Shown one piece after another: positions 53,425-61,839 of a stretch of 64,000 bases of DNA. Position numbers and translations under genes: made by a program. The stretch's first letter is position 1. Each line of letters opens with the position of its first letter. Where the stretch lies: assembly GCF_963669205.1 (NCBI RefSeq), contig NZ_OY769915.1, forward strand, positions 5,430,001-5,494,000, given 5' to 3'. A model generated the notes under the pieces. The model was given only the letters and a program-made list of their open reading frames with translations, searched no databases and was not told where the DNA came from. Origin of the DNA: an uncultured Roseibium sp. GTDB taxonomy: Bacteria; Pseudomonadota; Alphaproteobacteria; Rhizobiales; Stappiaceae.

Positions 53425-54208
53425 TGGCAAGGTCGCGCTCGTGACGGGCGCAAGAGGCGGGATCGGCCGCGCGATCGTGGCGCGTTTTGTGAAAGAAGGC
53501 GCGAAGGTCTTTGCCGCAGACCTCAGCCCTGAAGGCTCCCTCGACACTCCGGGGGACGATGGCAGCCGGTTCCTCAGACTGGACGTCACCAGCGAGGCCG
53601 ATGCAGTCGCCGCGATGGAGCAGGTCCGGGAGGAAGACGGCAAGCTCGACATTCTCGTCAACGCCGCGGGCATCGAGATCGAGAAGACCATCGAGGACAC
53701 GTCCCTTGAAGAGTGGAACCGCTCGTTCGCGGTTAACGTGACCGGCACCTTCCTTACATCGAAATATGCGCTGCCGCTTTTGCGCCGGGCAGCCCAATCG
53801 GGTGCAAGCGCCAGCCTGATCAATTTCGGCTCCTATGACGGCTTCATCGCCGATCCCGGGCTTGCCGCCTATTGCGCCACCAAGGGTGCCGTGCATGCGC
53901 TCACCAGGGCGATGGCCTGTGATCACGGACCGGAAGGCATCCGCGTCAACGCGATCTGCCCCGGCTATATAGACACGCCCATGCTGCAGAGTTTCTTCAA
54001 CGGAGACGGCTCGGGCGGCGGTGGCGGCAACATCGCAACCCTGCAGCAGGCCGTCCGGGACGTGCATCCGATGCGCACCTACGGAACGCCGGAAGACATC
54101 GCCAACCTGGTCAACTGGCTGGCCTCGGACGAAGCGCGCTATGCCTCCGGGCAGCTGTGGGTCCTTGATGGCGGCCTGTCGGCCCAAGTTCAGCAGATGA
54201 GGCTGTGA
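53414..54208 (+). CDS. short-chain dehydrogenase/reductase (first of two in the operon)
   Basis: The 264-residue SDR has TGARGGIG (ALVTGARGGIGRAIVARF), AADLSPEG with Asp after strand two suggesting NAD(H), NAAGIEIEKT, the catalytic Ser in INFGSYDG and YCATK. The middle carries a Gly-rich insert (GDGSGGGGGN). It overlaps the sulfatase gene by 11 bases. It probably oxidises a secondary alcohol in the pathway; the substrate is not known. Confidence 0.88.
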   Translation: MMLDGKVALVTGARGGIGRAIVARFVKEGAKVFAADLSPEGSLDTPGDDGSRFLRLDVTSEADAVAAMEQVREEDGKLDILVNAAGIEIEKTIEDTSLEEWNRSFAVNVTGTFLTSKYALPLLRRAAQSGASASLINFGSYDGFIADPGLAAYCATKGAVHALTRAMACDHGPEGIRVNAICPGYIDTPMLQSFFNGDGSGGGGGNIATLQQAVRDVHPMRTYGTPEDIANLVNWLASDEARYASGQLWVLDGGLSAQVQQMRL

Positions 54209-55140
54209 TGCCCAGATCCGTTATCATCACCTGTGCCCCGACCGGCGGCATTCACACTCCGTCCATGTCACCCCACCTGCCGGTCACCCCGGCGGAGATC
54301 GCAACCGCCAGCATCGAGGCGGCTGAGGCCGGAGCCTCCATCATCCATCTGCACGCGCGCGATCCCGAAACCGGGAAACCCGATCCGAGGCCGGAAACGT
54401 TCAACCAGTTCCTGCCGGTCATCAAGCAGTCCACCGACGCGGTCATCAACGTGTCGACCGGCGGTGGTCTCGGCATGACGATGGACGAGCGGCTGCTGGC
54501 GGCGACCACAGCCAGCCCGGAAATGGCATCCCTCAACATGGGGTCGATGAATTTCGGCATCTTTCCGATGCTGCAGAAATACACCGAGTTCGAGCATGAC
54601 TGGGAGCGGCCGTTCCTGGAAATGACCGAGGACTTCATTTTCCCCAACACCTTCCGCACGATCCGCTATGCAATCGAGAAGCTGGGCGGCGATCACGGAA
54701 CAAAATTCGAGTTCGAGTGCTACGACCTCGGCCACCTCTACAACGTCAAATGGTTTGTCGACCAGGGCCTGATCAAACCCCCGTTCTTTATTCAGCTGGT
54801 GTTCGGCATCCTCGGCGGAATGGGCGCGGACGCGGACAACCTCCTGCATCTGCACAAGAAGGCGGACGAACTCTTCGGTGCGGAAAACTATGAATGGTCG
54901 GTGCTTGCTGCAGGGCGCCACCAGATGCCGTTTGCAACGCAAAGCGCGATGCTGGGCGGCAACCTGCGTGTCGGACTTGAAGACAGTCTCTTCATCGGCA
55001 AGGGCGAGCTTGCGACCTCCAACGCACAACAGGTCAGGCGCATTCGCGACATTCTGGAAAATCTTGGCCTGTCCATCGCCACACCGGCGGAGGCGCGTGA
55101 ACGGCTGGCGCTCAAGGGTGGCGACAAGGTCGGCTTCTAG
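54208..55140 (+). CDS. BKACE-family beta-keto acid cleavage enzyme
   Basis: The 310-residue TIM-barrel enzyme of the former DUF849 family combines a beta-keto acid with acetyl-CoA to give acetoacetate and a shorter acyl-CoA. Signatures are ITCAPTGGIHTPSMSPHLPV, the zinc pair H47/H49 in SIIHLHARDP, NMGSMNFGIFP and a central FEFECYDLGHLYNV. In Pseudomonas a relative acts on 3-dehydrocarnitine. The ATG at 54208 overlaps the SDR stop by one base. Paired with the carnitine-dehydrogenase-like gene at the operon end, dehydrocarnitine or an analogue is the leading substrate. Confidence 0.9.
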   Translation: MPRSVIITCAPTGGIHTPSMSPHLPVTPAEIATASIEAAEAGASIIHLHARDPETGKPDPRPETFNQFLPVIKQSTDAVINVSTGGGLGMTMDERLLAATTASPEMASLNMGSMNFGIFPMLQKYTEFEHDWERPFLEMTEDFIFPNTFRTIRYAIEKLGGDHGTKFEFECYDLGHLYNVKWFVDQGLIKPPFFIQLVFGILGGMGADADNLLHLHKKADELFGAENYEWSVLAAGRHQMPFATQSAMLGGNLRVGLEDSLFIGKGELATSNAQQVRRIRDILENLGLSIATPAEARERLALKGGDKVGF

Positions 55141-55152
55141 GGAGAATTGGAT

Positions 55153-56571
55153 ATGCAGACACGCATGCTGATAAACGGGGAGCTGGTGGAAGGAACCGGT
55201 GAGGGCCTGGCGGTCCTGAACCCGGCCAGCGAAGCGACCGTGGAAACCGTGAAGGAAGCCGGTGAAGACCAGGTCGACGCGGCGGTGAGCGGTGCAGCGG
55301 AGGCCTTCGAAATGTTCTGCGCAACAACTCCCGCCGAACGCTCGGCGCTGCTTCTGCAGATCGCCGACATTATTGAACAAAACAGCCGGGAATTGGCGGA
55401 GCTGGAAAGCCTCGATGTCGGCAAGCCGTGGCCGTCCGCCCATGACGACGAGATGCCGCTGACGATCGACGTGTTCCGGTTTTTTGCTGGCGCAGCCCGC
55501 ACGATGACCGGCTCGGCAGCAGGCGAATACATCGCCGGGCACACCTCCATGATCCGGCGCGATCCGGTCGGCCCCGTTGCCGCGATAGCCCCGTGGAACT
55601 ATCCCTTGATGATGGCGAGCTGGAAACTGGCAGCCCCGATCGCGGCCGGATGTTCGGTTGTTCTGAAGCCGTCCGAACTCACGCCCCTGTCGACCCTGAA
55701 GCTCGGCGAACTCCTCCAGGATGTGGTGCCCAGGGGCGTTGTCAACATTATCCACGGGCGCGGCCCGACCATCGGCAGCACGCTGATGAACAGCCCGCAC
55801 ATGCAAGCGATCAGCGTCACGGGGTCACCTGCAACGGGCATGGCCGCCATGCGGGCCGCATCCAGCCGGATACGGCATATTCATTTGGAACTCGGCGGCA
55901 AGGCCCCGGTCATCGTGTTTGAAGATGCGGATCTGGATGCGGTCGCGGAAACCATCCGCTATGGCAGCTATTTCAACGCCGGTCAGGATTGCGCCCAACC
56001 CTGTCGCGTGCTGGTCGCCGACAATGCCTATGACCGCCTTGTCGCCGCCATTGCCGATCAGGTCGGCCAGATCAGGACCGGGGCGCCCAAGGAAGCGGGA
56101 ACCGAGATGGGGCCGCTCGTTTCGGCGGCACAAAGGGACAGGGTGGCGGGCTTCGTCGAGCGCGCCGGAGCAAATGCCGAGATCGTGCTTGGAGGAAACG
56201 CCGGCAGCGGTCCGGGGTTCTTCTTTGATCCCACCGTGATTGCCGATGTCGACAATGCGTCGGAAATCGCCTGCGACGAGGTCTTCGGGCCGGTCGTCAC
56301 GGTGTCGCGGTTTTCCGATCCCGATGAAGCCCTGAAGATCGCCAATGCGGGGTCTTACGGCTTGGCATCTTCGGTCTGGACCCGCGACGTCGGCCTTGCC
56401 ATGCGCATGACGTCCAGACTGCGCTACGGCTTCACCTGGGTGAACACCCACGGCATGGCAACGCCGGAAATGCCCTGGGCCGCGATGAAGGGATCCGGGA
56501 CCGGGTGCGACATGTCCGTCTATGCGCTCGACGCCTACACGTCCATCCGCCACGTCATGGTAGCCCACTGA
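55153..56571 (+). CDS. NAD-dependent aldehyde dehydrogenase, betaine-aldehyde type
   Basis: The 472-residue enzyme has the ALDH catalytic pair E246 (HLELGGKAP) and C280 (NAGQDCAQPC), the AIAPWNYPLMMASWKLAPA-like segment and KPSELTPLSTLKL. It most resembles betaine- and gamma-aminobutyraldehyde dehydrogenases. In this operon it could oxidise betaine aldehyde from choline or another amino aldehyde freed by the Rieske enzyme. ATG at 55153 follows GGGAGAA, 12 bases after the BKACE stop. Confidence 0.87.
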   Translation: MQTRMLINGELVEGTGEGLAVLNPASEATVETVKEAGEDQVDAAVSGAAEAFEMFCATTPAERSALLLQIADIIEQNSRELAELESLDVGKPWPSAHDDEMPLTIDVFRFFAGAARTMTGSAAGEYIAGHTSMIRRDPVGPVAAIAPWNYPLMMASWKLAAPIAAGCSVVLKPSELTPLSTLKLGELLQDVVPRGVVNIIHGRGPTIGSTLMNSPHMQAISVTGSPATGMAAMRAASSRIRHIHLELGGKAPVIVFEDADLDAVAETIRYGSYFNAGQDCAQPCRVLVADNAYDRLVAAIADQVGQIRTGAPKEAGTEMGPLVSAAQRDRVAGFVERAGANAEIVLGGNAGSGPGFFFDPTVIADVDNASEIACDEVFGPVVTVSRFSDPDEALKIANAGSYGLASSVWTRDVGLAMRMTSRLRYGFTWVNTHGMATPEMPWAAMKGSGTGCDMSVYALDAYTSIRHVMVAH

Positions 56572-57305
56572 TGCGTCTGGCCGGAAAGAAAGCCCTTGTG
56601 ACCGGTGGCCGGCAGGGGATCGGCAAGGGCATTGTCGATGCCTTTCTGGCCGAGGGCGCAGATGTCACCGCCTGCGGCCGCGGCGACAAGCCTGCCGGGT
56701 ATCCGGCGGACTGGCTGACCCTGGATGTCACGGATCCCGGAGCCGTCTCGGCTGCGGCCGCAGCGCTCGAGGCACTTGATATCCTGGTGAACAATGCCGG
56801 TGTTCAGGTGGAAAAAACCGTTGTCGACAGCACCGACGAAGACTGGGACCACGTGATGAACACGAATGCACGTGGCGTGTTCAACACTTGCCGCGCCTTC
56901 ATTCCGCTGATGCGCGAGGGGGGATCGATCATCAATATCGGTTCGATCTCGGGCAATGTCGCCGACCCGTCGATGGCGCTTTACAACGCGTCGAAAGCCT
57001 TCGTCCACGGGCTGACACGATCCATCGCAGTCGATCACGGTCCTTCGATCCGCTGCAACGCGATTTGTCCCGGCTGGATCGAGACGGGAATGCTCGACGC
57101 CGGATTCGACCTTGCAAACGATCCGGCACGGGCACGGGCGGATGCGCTTCAGCGTCACGCGGCGCGGCGTTTCGGGCAACCGCGCGACATTGCCGCCATG
57201 GCAGTTTGGCTCGCCTCCGACGAGGCCGGTTTCGCCACCGGGCAACTCTTCACGGTCGATGGCGGCATGACCGCCGCCTCGCCGCTCAATCCGGGACTGT
57301 TCTGA
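56571..57305 (+). CDS. short-chain dehydrogenase/reductase (second of two in the operon)
   Basis: The 244-residue SDR starts at the ATG overlapping the ALDH stop by one base (TGATG). It shows LVTGGRQGIGKGI, NNAGVQVEKT, the catalytic Ser in INIGSISG and the YNASK motif. It is clearly different from the first SDR gene in the operon (short conserved motifs only), so the two probably act on different hydroxyl groups or on opposite enantiomers. Confidence 0.88.
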   Translation: MRLAGKKALVTGGRQGIGKGIVDAFLAEGADVTACGRGDKPAGYPADWLTLDVTDPGAVSAAAAALEALDILVNNAGVQVEKTVVDSTDEDWDHVMNTNARGVFNTCRAFIPLMREGGSIINIGSISGNVADPSMALYNASKAFVHGLTRSIAVDHGPSIRCNAICPGWIETGMLDAGFDLANDPARARADALQRHAARRFGQPRDIAAMAVWLASDEAGFATGQLFTVDGGMTAASPLNPGLF

Positions 57306-58249
57306 TGAATGAAATCACAAATGTTGCGGTTCTCGGCGCCGGTGTCATCGGCGCGAGCTGGACCGCCTTGTTCCTTGCCTCCGGGCGTGACGTTACCGTC
57401 TTTGATCCCGCCCCGGACGTAGAAAGCAGTGTGAGAAACTACATCGAGACCGCCTGGCCTTCGCTGGAGGCTCTTGGGTTGACGGCCGGAACGACAGCCG
57501 GACGGGTCTCGTTTTCGAAGACCGCCGCCGAAGCCTCCGCGGGCGCTGATTTCATCCAGGAAAACGTTCCGGAGCGGCTGCCGCTCAAACACGCAATCTA
57601 CGCTGAAATCGAACCCGTTGTTTCAAAGAGCGCGATCGTATCGAGTTCCACATCGGGACTGACGCTGGAAGCCCTGCAGGAGGGATGGAAAGATCCGGCG
57701 AATTTCGTACTGGGCCATCCTTTCAACCCGCCGCATCTCATTCCTCTCGTTGAGTTGACGGCAAACGAAAACACGAACCCGGCAGCGCTCGATACGACGG
57801 AAGCCTTCTACGAGGTAATCGGCAAGGTCACGATCCGCATCAGGAAGGGCATGCCGGGTCACGTTGCCAACCGTCTGCAGGCGGCTGTCTGGCGCGAGGC
57901 CGTTTACATGGCCGTCGAAGGCGTTGCCAGCGTGGAAGACATCGACAAGGCGATGTGGGCCGGACCCGGCCTCAGATGGGCGGCAATGGGACCGACAATG
58001 CTGTTTCACCTCGGCGCGGGCGACGGCGGCCTTCAGGCCTTCTGCGATCATTTCAGGGAGACGTTCAACGGCTGGTGGGAGGGCCTCGGCGATCCGCGCC
58101 TGGACGAGGACGTGATCGGGAAACTGGTTGCCGGGATGAACGAGCAGGCGCGGGGACGCAGTCCCCGGGAGCTCTCCGAAGAGCGGGACAGGATGCTGGT
58201 CGCGCTCCAGGCCGCGACCCGGTCGCTCAGGGACCGGGCTTCGGAGTGA
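57305..58249 (+). CDS. L-carnitine dehydrogenase-like 3-hydroxyacid dehydrogenase
   Basis: The 314-residue protein belongs to the 3-hydroxyacyl-CoA dehydrogenase family in its short, CoA-independent form. It has VAVLGAGVIGASW (NAD loop), IQENVPERL, SSSTSGLTLEAL, the catalytic His in VLGHPFNPPHLIPLVEL and GPGLRWAAMG, a segment typical of L-carnitine dehydrogenase. It would oxidise a beta-hydroxy acid to the beta-keto acid that the BKACE enzyme cleaves. It overlaps the second SDR by one base and ends the operon. Confidence 0.85.
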   Translation: MNEITNVAVLGAGVIGASWTALFLASGRDVTVFDPAPDVESSVRNYIETAWPSLEALGLTAGTTAGRVSFSKTAAEASAGADFIQENVPERLPLKHAIYAEIEPVVSKSAIVSSSTSGLTLEALQEGWKDPANFVLGHPFNPPHLIPLVELTANENTNPAALDTTEAFYEVIGKVTIRIRKGMPGHVANRLQAAVWREAVYMAVEGVASVEDIDKAMWAGPGLRWAAMGPTMLFHLGAGDGGLQAFCDHFRETFNGWWEGLGDPRLDEDVIGKLVAGMNEQARGRSPRELSEERDRMLVALQAATRSLRDRASE

Positions 58250-58303
58250 CGAACGCCAGGTCGTTTGCCGCAATTTCGCGATTTGCGACCCGGCGCTGCC
58301 TGG

Positions 58304-58606
58304 CTAAAAGACCTGCGGATAGGCAGCCGCCACAATCATTCCCGCGATCATCGCCCAGATGACATTCCGGGAAAACACAGCGACGCAGACCGCACAGACG
58401 GTCGCCGCAAATGCCTTCAGGTCCATCGTGGCAAGAGACGAGGCCACGAGAGCCGCAATGACGGAAACCGACACTCCCCCGAGGAACCTCTCGATGCGCG
58501 GCGTCATCGTCACCCGGGCCATGAGCATGGCGCCGGACAGCCGTGTCCCGAGCGCGACCAGCGCGAGAATCGCGACGGTAACGAAATAGGAACTGTCACT
58601 CAGCAT
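58304..58606 (-). CDS. azlD: branched-chain amino acid exporter small subunit AzlD
   Basis: The 100-residue protein has four predicted membrane helices and the AzlD pattern ALVALGTRLSGAMLMARV and RIERFLGGVSVSVIAAL. With AzlC it forms an exporter for branched-chain amino acids or analogues. The ATG at 58606 overlaps the azlC stop by 11 bases. It is convergent with the catabolic operon. Confidence 0.87.
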   Translation of the reverse strand: MLSDSSYFVTVAILALVALGTRLSGAMLMARVTMTPRIERFLGGVSVSVIAALVASSLATMDLKAFAATVCAVCVAVFSRNVIWAMIAGMIVAAAYPQVF

Positions 58607-59300
58607 GACGCATCGCGGCGACACTGCCGCCGAGGAGTGCGGCCAGAATGATGTTCCAGCCATTGGGGAGATAGGGCAGCGTCGTCACCGACGCACCGAT
58701 TGCGACGATGACCGGCAACAGAAGGGATGGCGTCGAGCGCACCATTCCGAATGCCGTTGCAGCGAAGAAACAGAGCATCACGACACCAAAGCCGTAAGCG
58801 TCCGTATCGCCGAGCAGGTTTCCCCCGAAAGCGCCGGCGGCCGTGCTGCCGCCCCAGGTGATCCAGAGCATCAAACCGCCCCCGAGAAGCGGCCCCAGGT
58901 CTGTTTCTCCGCGCTGCAGGAGCGTTTGCATATCGGCAAAGTTTGCATCGCTCAGAAACATCAGTGTCAGGAAACGCTTGCCTGCCGGAAGCCGGTTGAC
59001 CCATCGGGCCAGAGCGGCACCCATGATCAGGTGACGCCCGCTCAGCGCCAGCGCGACCAGGCCGAGCGAAAAGAAGGCCACCGGGTCCTGGAGGAAGTCG
59101 AGCGCAGCGAATTGCGCCGTTGCCGTGAACACGAAGCTGCTCATCAGCGTGGCCTTGATCGGGCTGATTCCACTGTCTGTCGCGGCAATGCCAAACGCGA
59201 TGCCGAAGGGAATGACAAAAAGGCAAATCGGCAACAGCCGCGTCATGCCGCGCAAGACGCCGGACATCGACAGTGTCACGTTGTGAGGACCTCTAACCAT
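58596..59300 (-). CDS. azlC: branched-chain amino acid exporter large subunit AzlC
   Basis: The 234-residue membrane protein shows the AzlC features GVLRGMTRLLPICLFVIPFG, SSFVFTATAQFAAL and GRHLIMGAALA. The start at 59300 has no clear ribosome-binding site; the ATG at 59267 is an alternative. It is divergent from the CGNR regulator, and repeated GGTTAG sequences lie across its promoter and start. Confidence 0.88.
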   Translation of the reverse strand: MVRGPHNVTLSMSGVLRGMTRLLPICLFVIPFGIAFGIAATDSGISPIKATLMSSFVFTATAQFAALDFLQDPVAFFSLGLVALALSGRHLIMGAALARWVNRLPAGKRFLTLMFLSDANFADMQTLLQRGETDLGPLLGGGLMLWITWGGSTAAGAFGGNLLGDTDAYGFGVVMLCFFAATAFGMVRSTPSLLLPVIVAIGASVTTLPYLPNGWNIILAALLGGSVAAMRHAE

Positions 59301-59350
59301 AGTAAGGGTTAGATATCTTAACGGCTTGCCTGTCAACCTGTATAGGGGTT
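59293..59350. promoter_or_regulatory. GGTTAG repeat operator between azlC and the CGNR regulator
   Basis: CTAACC (59293-59298), GGTTAG (59307-59312) and GGTTAG (59345-59350) occur in 58 bases. The first two form an inverted pair. The last two are direct copies within GGGTTAG-A/T-rich-ATATC contexts. They overlap the start of azlC and the leader of the CGNR gene, as an autoregulated divergent operator would. Confidence 0.55.
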
Positions 59351-59360
59351 AGAAAATATC

Positions 59361-59876
59361 ATGAGCTATTCTGAAGGACATCCCGTTCGCGCCGTCGGCG
59401 GACGCCTGGCGCTTGATTTTGTCAACACGGCCGATTGGACAGCGAACGCCGATGTGGCACACGAGAAACTGAACTGCCTGACTGATCTCGACGTCTGGCT
59501 GCGGGCGCTGCAGATAGAGGCGCGCTGTGGCTGCACACTGGATCAGCTGAAATCGCTCAGATCCGATCTTCGGGCGATGTTTCTGGAAGGGAAGAGTTCC
59601 GAAACCTTGAACGCTGTCAGGGAGTTGGACTTTGGCACAAGGAAGGAGCCGCCGCATCTGCTGGAAGGACTTTTGGCGGCATCGGCGATCTCGATACTGA
59701 CCGATCCCAGGGAGCATGGCCGCCTCAAGATGTGTCCGGGCGACAACTGCGGCTGGTTGTTCATTGATGAGACCAGGAACAGCAGGCGGACCTGGTGCAG
59801 CATGGAAAGCTGCGGCAACAGGGCAAAGGCCGCAAGGCATTATCAACGCACCAGGAAAAGCACCGTTTCCCGGTAG
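59361..59876 (+). CDS. CGNR zinc-finger regulator
   Basis: The 171-residue protein has an N-terminal ABATE-like helical domain starting GGRLALDFVNTADW and a C-terminal CGNR zinc finger with C125, C130, C146 and C151 (MCPGDNCGWLF...WCSMESCGNRAKA). CGNR proteins are predicted stress-linked transcription regulators. Divergence from azlCD suggests that it controls this exporter. Confidence 0.88.
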   Translation: MSYSEGHPVRAVGGRLALDFVNTADWTANADVAHEKLNCLTDLDVWLRALQIEARCGCTLDQLKSLRSDLRAMFLEGKSSETLNAVRELDFGTRKEPPHLLEGLLAASAISILTDPREHGRLKMCPGDNCGWLFIDETRNSRRTWCSMESCGNRAKAARHYQRTRKSTVSR

Positions 59877-59955
59877 TTTCACAACAGAGGCAAAGTCCGG
59901 CAACGCGCGCATCGCCCACCGCCTCACACTTGTCCGGTAACCGGCTGATAGCCGC

Positions 59956-60987
59956 CTATTCCGATCCCTGCGTTTCCGGCGCGGGACTGTGCATCGGCCA
60001 GGCGCGGAACTCGAAGGGCACACGGCCTTCGATCCGATCGCTCCCCGGTGACAATCCGAAGCGTTGCTTGTAAGACCGGCTGAAATGCACCTGGCTGTTG
60101 AAACCGGATGCAGCAGCGATTTCGCTGAGCTTCATTTCCGTCTGCGTCACCAGCCCGCGCGCCCGGTCGAGCCGGATGTCACGGTAGTATTCGACCGGTG
60201 ACCGGCGCACATAGTGTCTGAACAGGCGGCTGAGCTGGCGCTGTGACACACGAAGACATGCACAGATGTCCGGGATGGAAAGCGGGTCTTCGAGATTCTG
60301 CTCCATCAGATCGATCGCGCGCCTCACAGCACCCGGCGTCGCGTGACCCGTCGGTTCGGTTCCCTTCGGGTTCTGCGAATGTCCTTCACCCCGGATATGA
60401 TGATGAAACAGGTATCGCGACGCGGCGTTCGCGATACTGACACCGGCGTGACGTCGCAGGAAAAGCAGCGCCAGGTCGGTTGACGCCGAACCGCCGCAGC
60501 AGGTGAAGACCCGGTCGTCGATGACGAAGAGATCCTCGGAGACGTTCGTGTCCGGGGCGATTTCGATCAAGGCGTCGATATGCTCGTAGTGCACGGTGAC
60601 GGTTTTGCCGGCAAGAAGTCCGGCCTTCGCGAGTACGAACGCCCCGGTATCGAGCCCGCCGACAACCACACCTTCGCGCGCCCATTTCTTCAGCGGTCCG
60701 AGCACCCGATCCGTGTAATGACGTTCCGGGGTCCAGCTCGTGCTGACGAGAACCAGGTCGGGTTTTGCCGCGTCCAGATCGGCAATCGCCTTGGTGTCGA
60801 CACTCAGCCCGCTGCTCGACGGAACAAGCCCGCCCTGGTCGGACACGACCGTCCAGGAAAACCGGGCCGTCCCGCTCAGATAATTGGCGACCCGGAACGG
60901 ATCGATGAACGAGGTTGTCGCCGACACGTTGAAATGCGGCGTGACGAGAATGACGATCCTGACGAGGTCGGCCTGATCAACGGACAT
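59956..60987 (-). CDS. GlxA-family (DJ-1/PfpI plus AraC) regulator, GbdR/CdhR-like
   Basis: The 343-residue protein has an N-terminal class I glutamine-amidotransferase-like domain (IVILVTPHFNVSATTSFIDP, GGLDTGAFVLAKAGLL, TVHYEHIDALIE) and a C-terminal AraC helix-turn-helix (IPDICACLRVSQRQLSRLFR, VHFSRSYKQRFG). Regulators of this build include GbdR (glycine betaine) and CdhR (carnitine). About 1.7 kb separates it from the Rieske operon, so control of that operon is plausible but unproven. ATG at 60987 is chosen over TTG at 60993. Confidence 0.88.
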   Translation of the reverse strand: MSVDQADLVRIVILVTPHFNVSATTSFIDPFRVANYLSGTARFSWTVVSDQGGLVPSSSGLSVDTKAIADLDAAKPDLVLVSTSWTPERHYTDRVLGPLKKWAREGVVVGGLDTGAFVLAKAGLLAGKTVTVHYEHIDALIEIAPDTNVSEDLFVIDDRVFTCCGGSASTDLALLFLRRHAGVSIANAASRYLFHHHIRGEGHSQNPKGTEPTGHATPGAVRRAIDLMEQNLEDPLSIPDICACLRVSQRQLSRLFRHYVRRSPVEYYRDIRLDRARGLVTQTEMKLSEIAAASGFNSQVHFSRSYKQRFGLSPGSDRIEGRVPFEFRAWPMHSPAPETQGSE

Positions 60988-61146
60988 GGCCAATTTTGTA
61001 TATAGACGGCCGGAAAAATCAAATCGGCCTGCCGCAAGCCTGCGCGCGTGACATCAAGCAGTTCGATCCTGCTAAGATATGGAAACTCATAAAACCGGAA
61101 AATTCGACAGCAGGACTCGCTTCCCGTCAACAGAACAGGAGAAAAC

Positions 61147-61752
61147 ATGCCAGGCTCCGATGCTGAAATCCCCGGTCCGAAAGTCTCGACCGAACAACGG
61201 GAACGAACCATCGAGCGTGATACCGTGCTGCTGCGGCGCGGGCTGGATCTTCACGAAAAATTCTGCGCGTCAGCGGACGCGCAGGAGGCCGAGCGCGAGG
61301 TGGCCGAAAAGGAAGCCGCCGCCCGCGGCGAAAAACGGCCCTTTGTCGAAACGGAAGAGGAAAAGGCCTGGGACGCCTATCATGATCGCGCCCTGACCGG
61401 CATTGCGATCGACAACCGGCATGTGCTGGAACAGCTTGGCCTCGATCCGCGCAAGTCCGCTCTTTACGAAACCTTTCCCGAACTCCTGACGCAGGCCTGC
61501 AATCCCCAGACCCCGATCCTCTACGATCCGTCGATCCGCCGCTTCGGCCTCAAGGAGACCTGGGGACCCGCGCTGCGCACCATCAGCCATTGCCCGTGGA
61601 GCGGCCGGAAACTGCCGGAGGATCTCGCAGACCGGTGGTTTGACCTGATTGAGAAGCTGATGGGAACCGACGACTGGTCGACCGATGAGGCCCGTGAAAA
61701 GCTGAGCGGCGACTATTTCAACGAGACCTGGTGGATCGAACGCGGGCTCTAA
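61147..61752 (+). CDS. hypothetical protein with a C-terminal CPWSGRKLP motif
   Basis: The 201-residue soluble protein has a charged helical N-terminal half (AEREVAEKEAAARGEKRPFV) and a C-terminal region with FGLKETWGPALRTISHCPWS followed by GRKLPEDLADRWF. That end resembles the DUF6980 type, whose usual second Cys is replaced here by Ser, so zinc binding is doubtful. A GGAGAAAAC site precedes the ATG. Function unknown. Confidence 0.7.
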   Translation: MPGSDAEIPGPKVSTEQRERTIERDTVLLRRGLDLHEKFCASADAQEAEREVAEKEAAARGEKRPFVETEEEKAWDAYHDRALTGIAIDNRHVLEQLGLDPRKSALYETFPELLTQACNPQTPILYDPSIRRFGLKETWGPALRTISHCPWSGRKLPEDLADRWFDLIEKLMGTDDWSTDEAREKLSGDYFNETWWIERGL

Positions 61753-61839
61753 CCACCCCTCAGATGCTCAGAAGAAGCTGTTGGCTCTCGCGAAACCGGT
61801 CCTCTTGACTTCCGCCCTGCCCCCGGTCCAATCAGACCC

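Noticed and set aside
54268..55806. 512-codon open frame antisense to the BKACE and ALDH genes
   Set aside because: It spans two well-supported genes and shows only the Arg/His-rich composition of a reverse-frame shadow.
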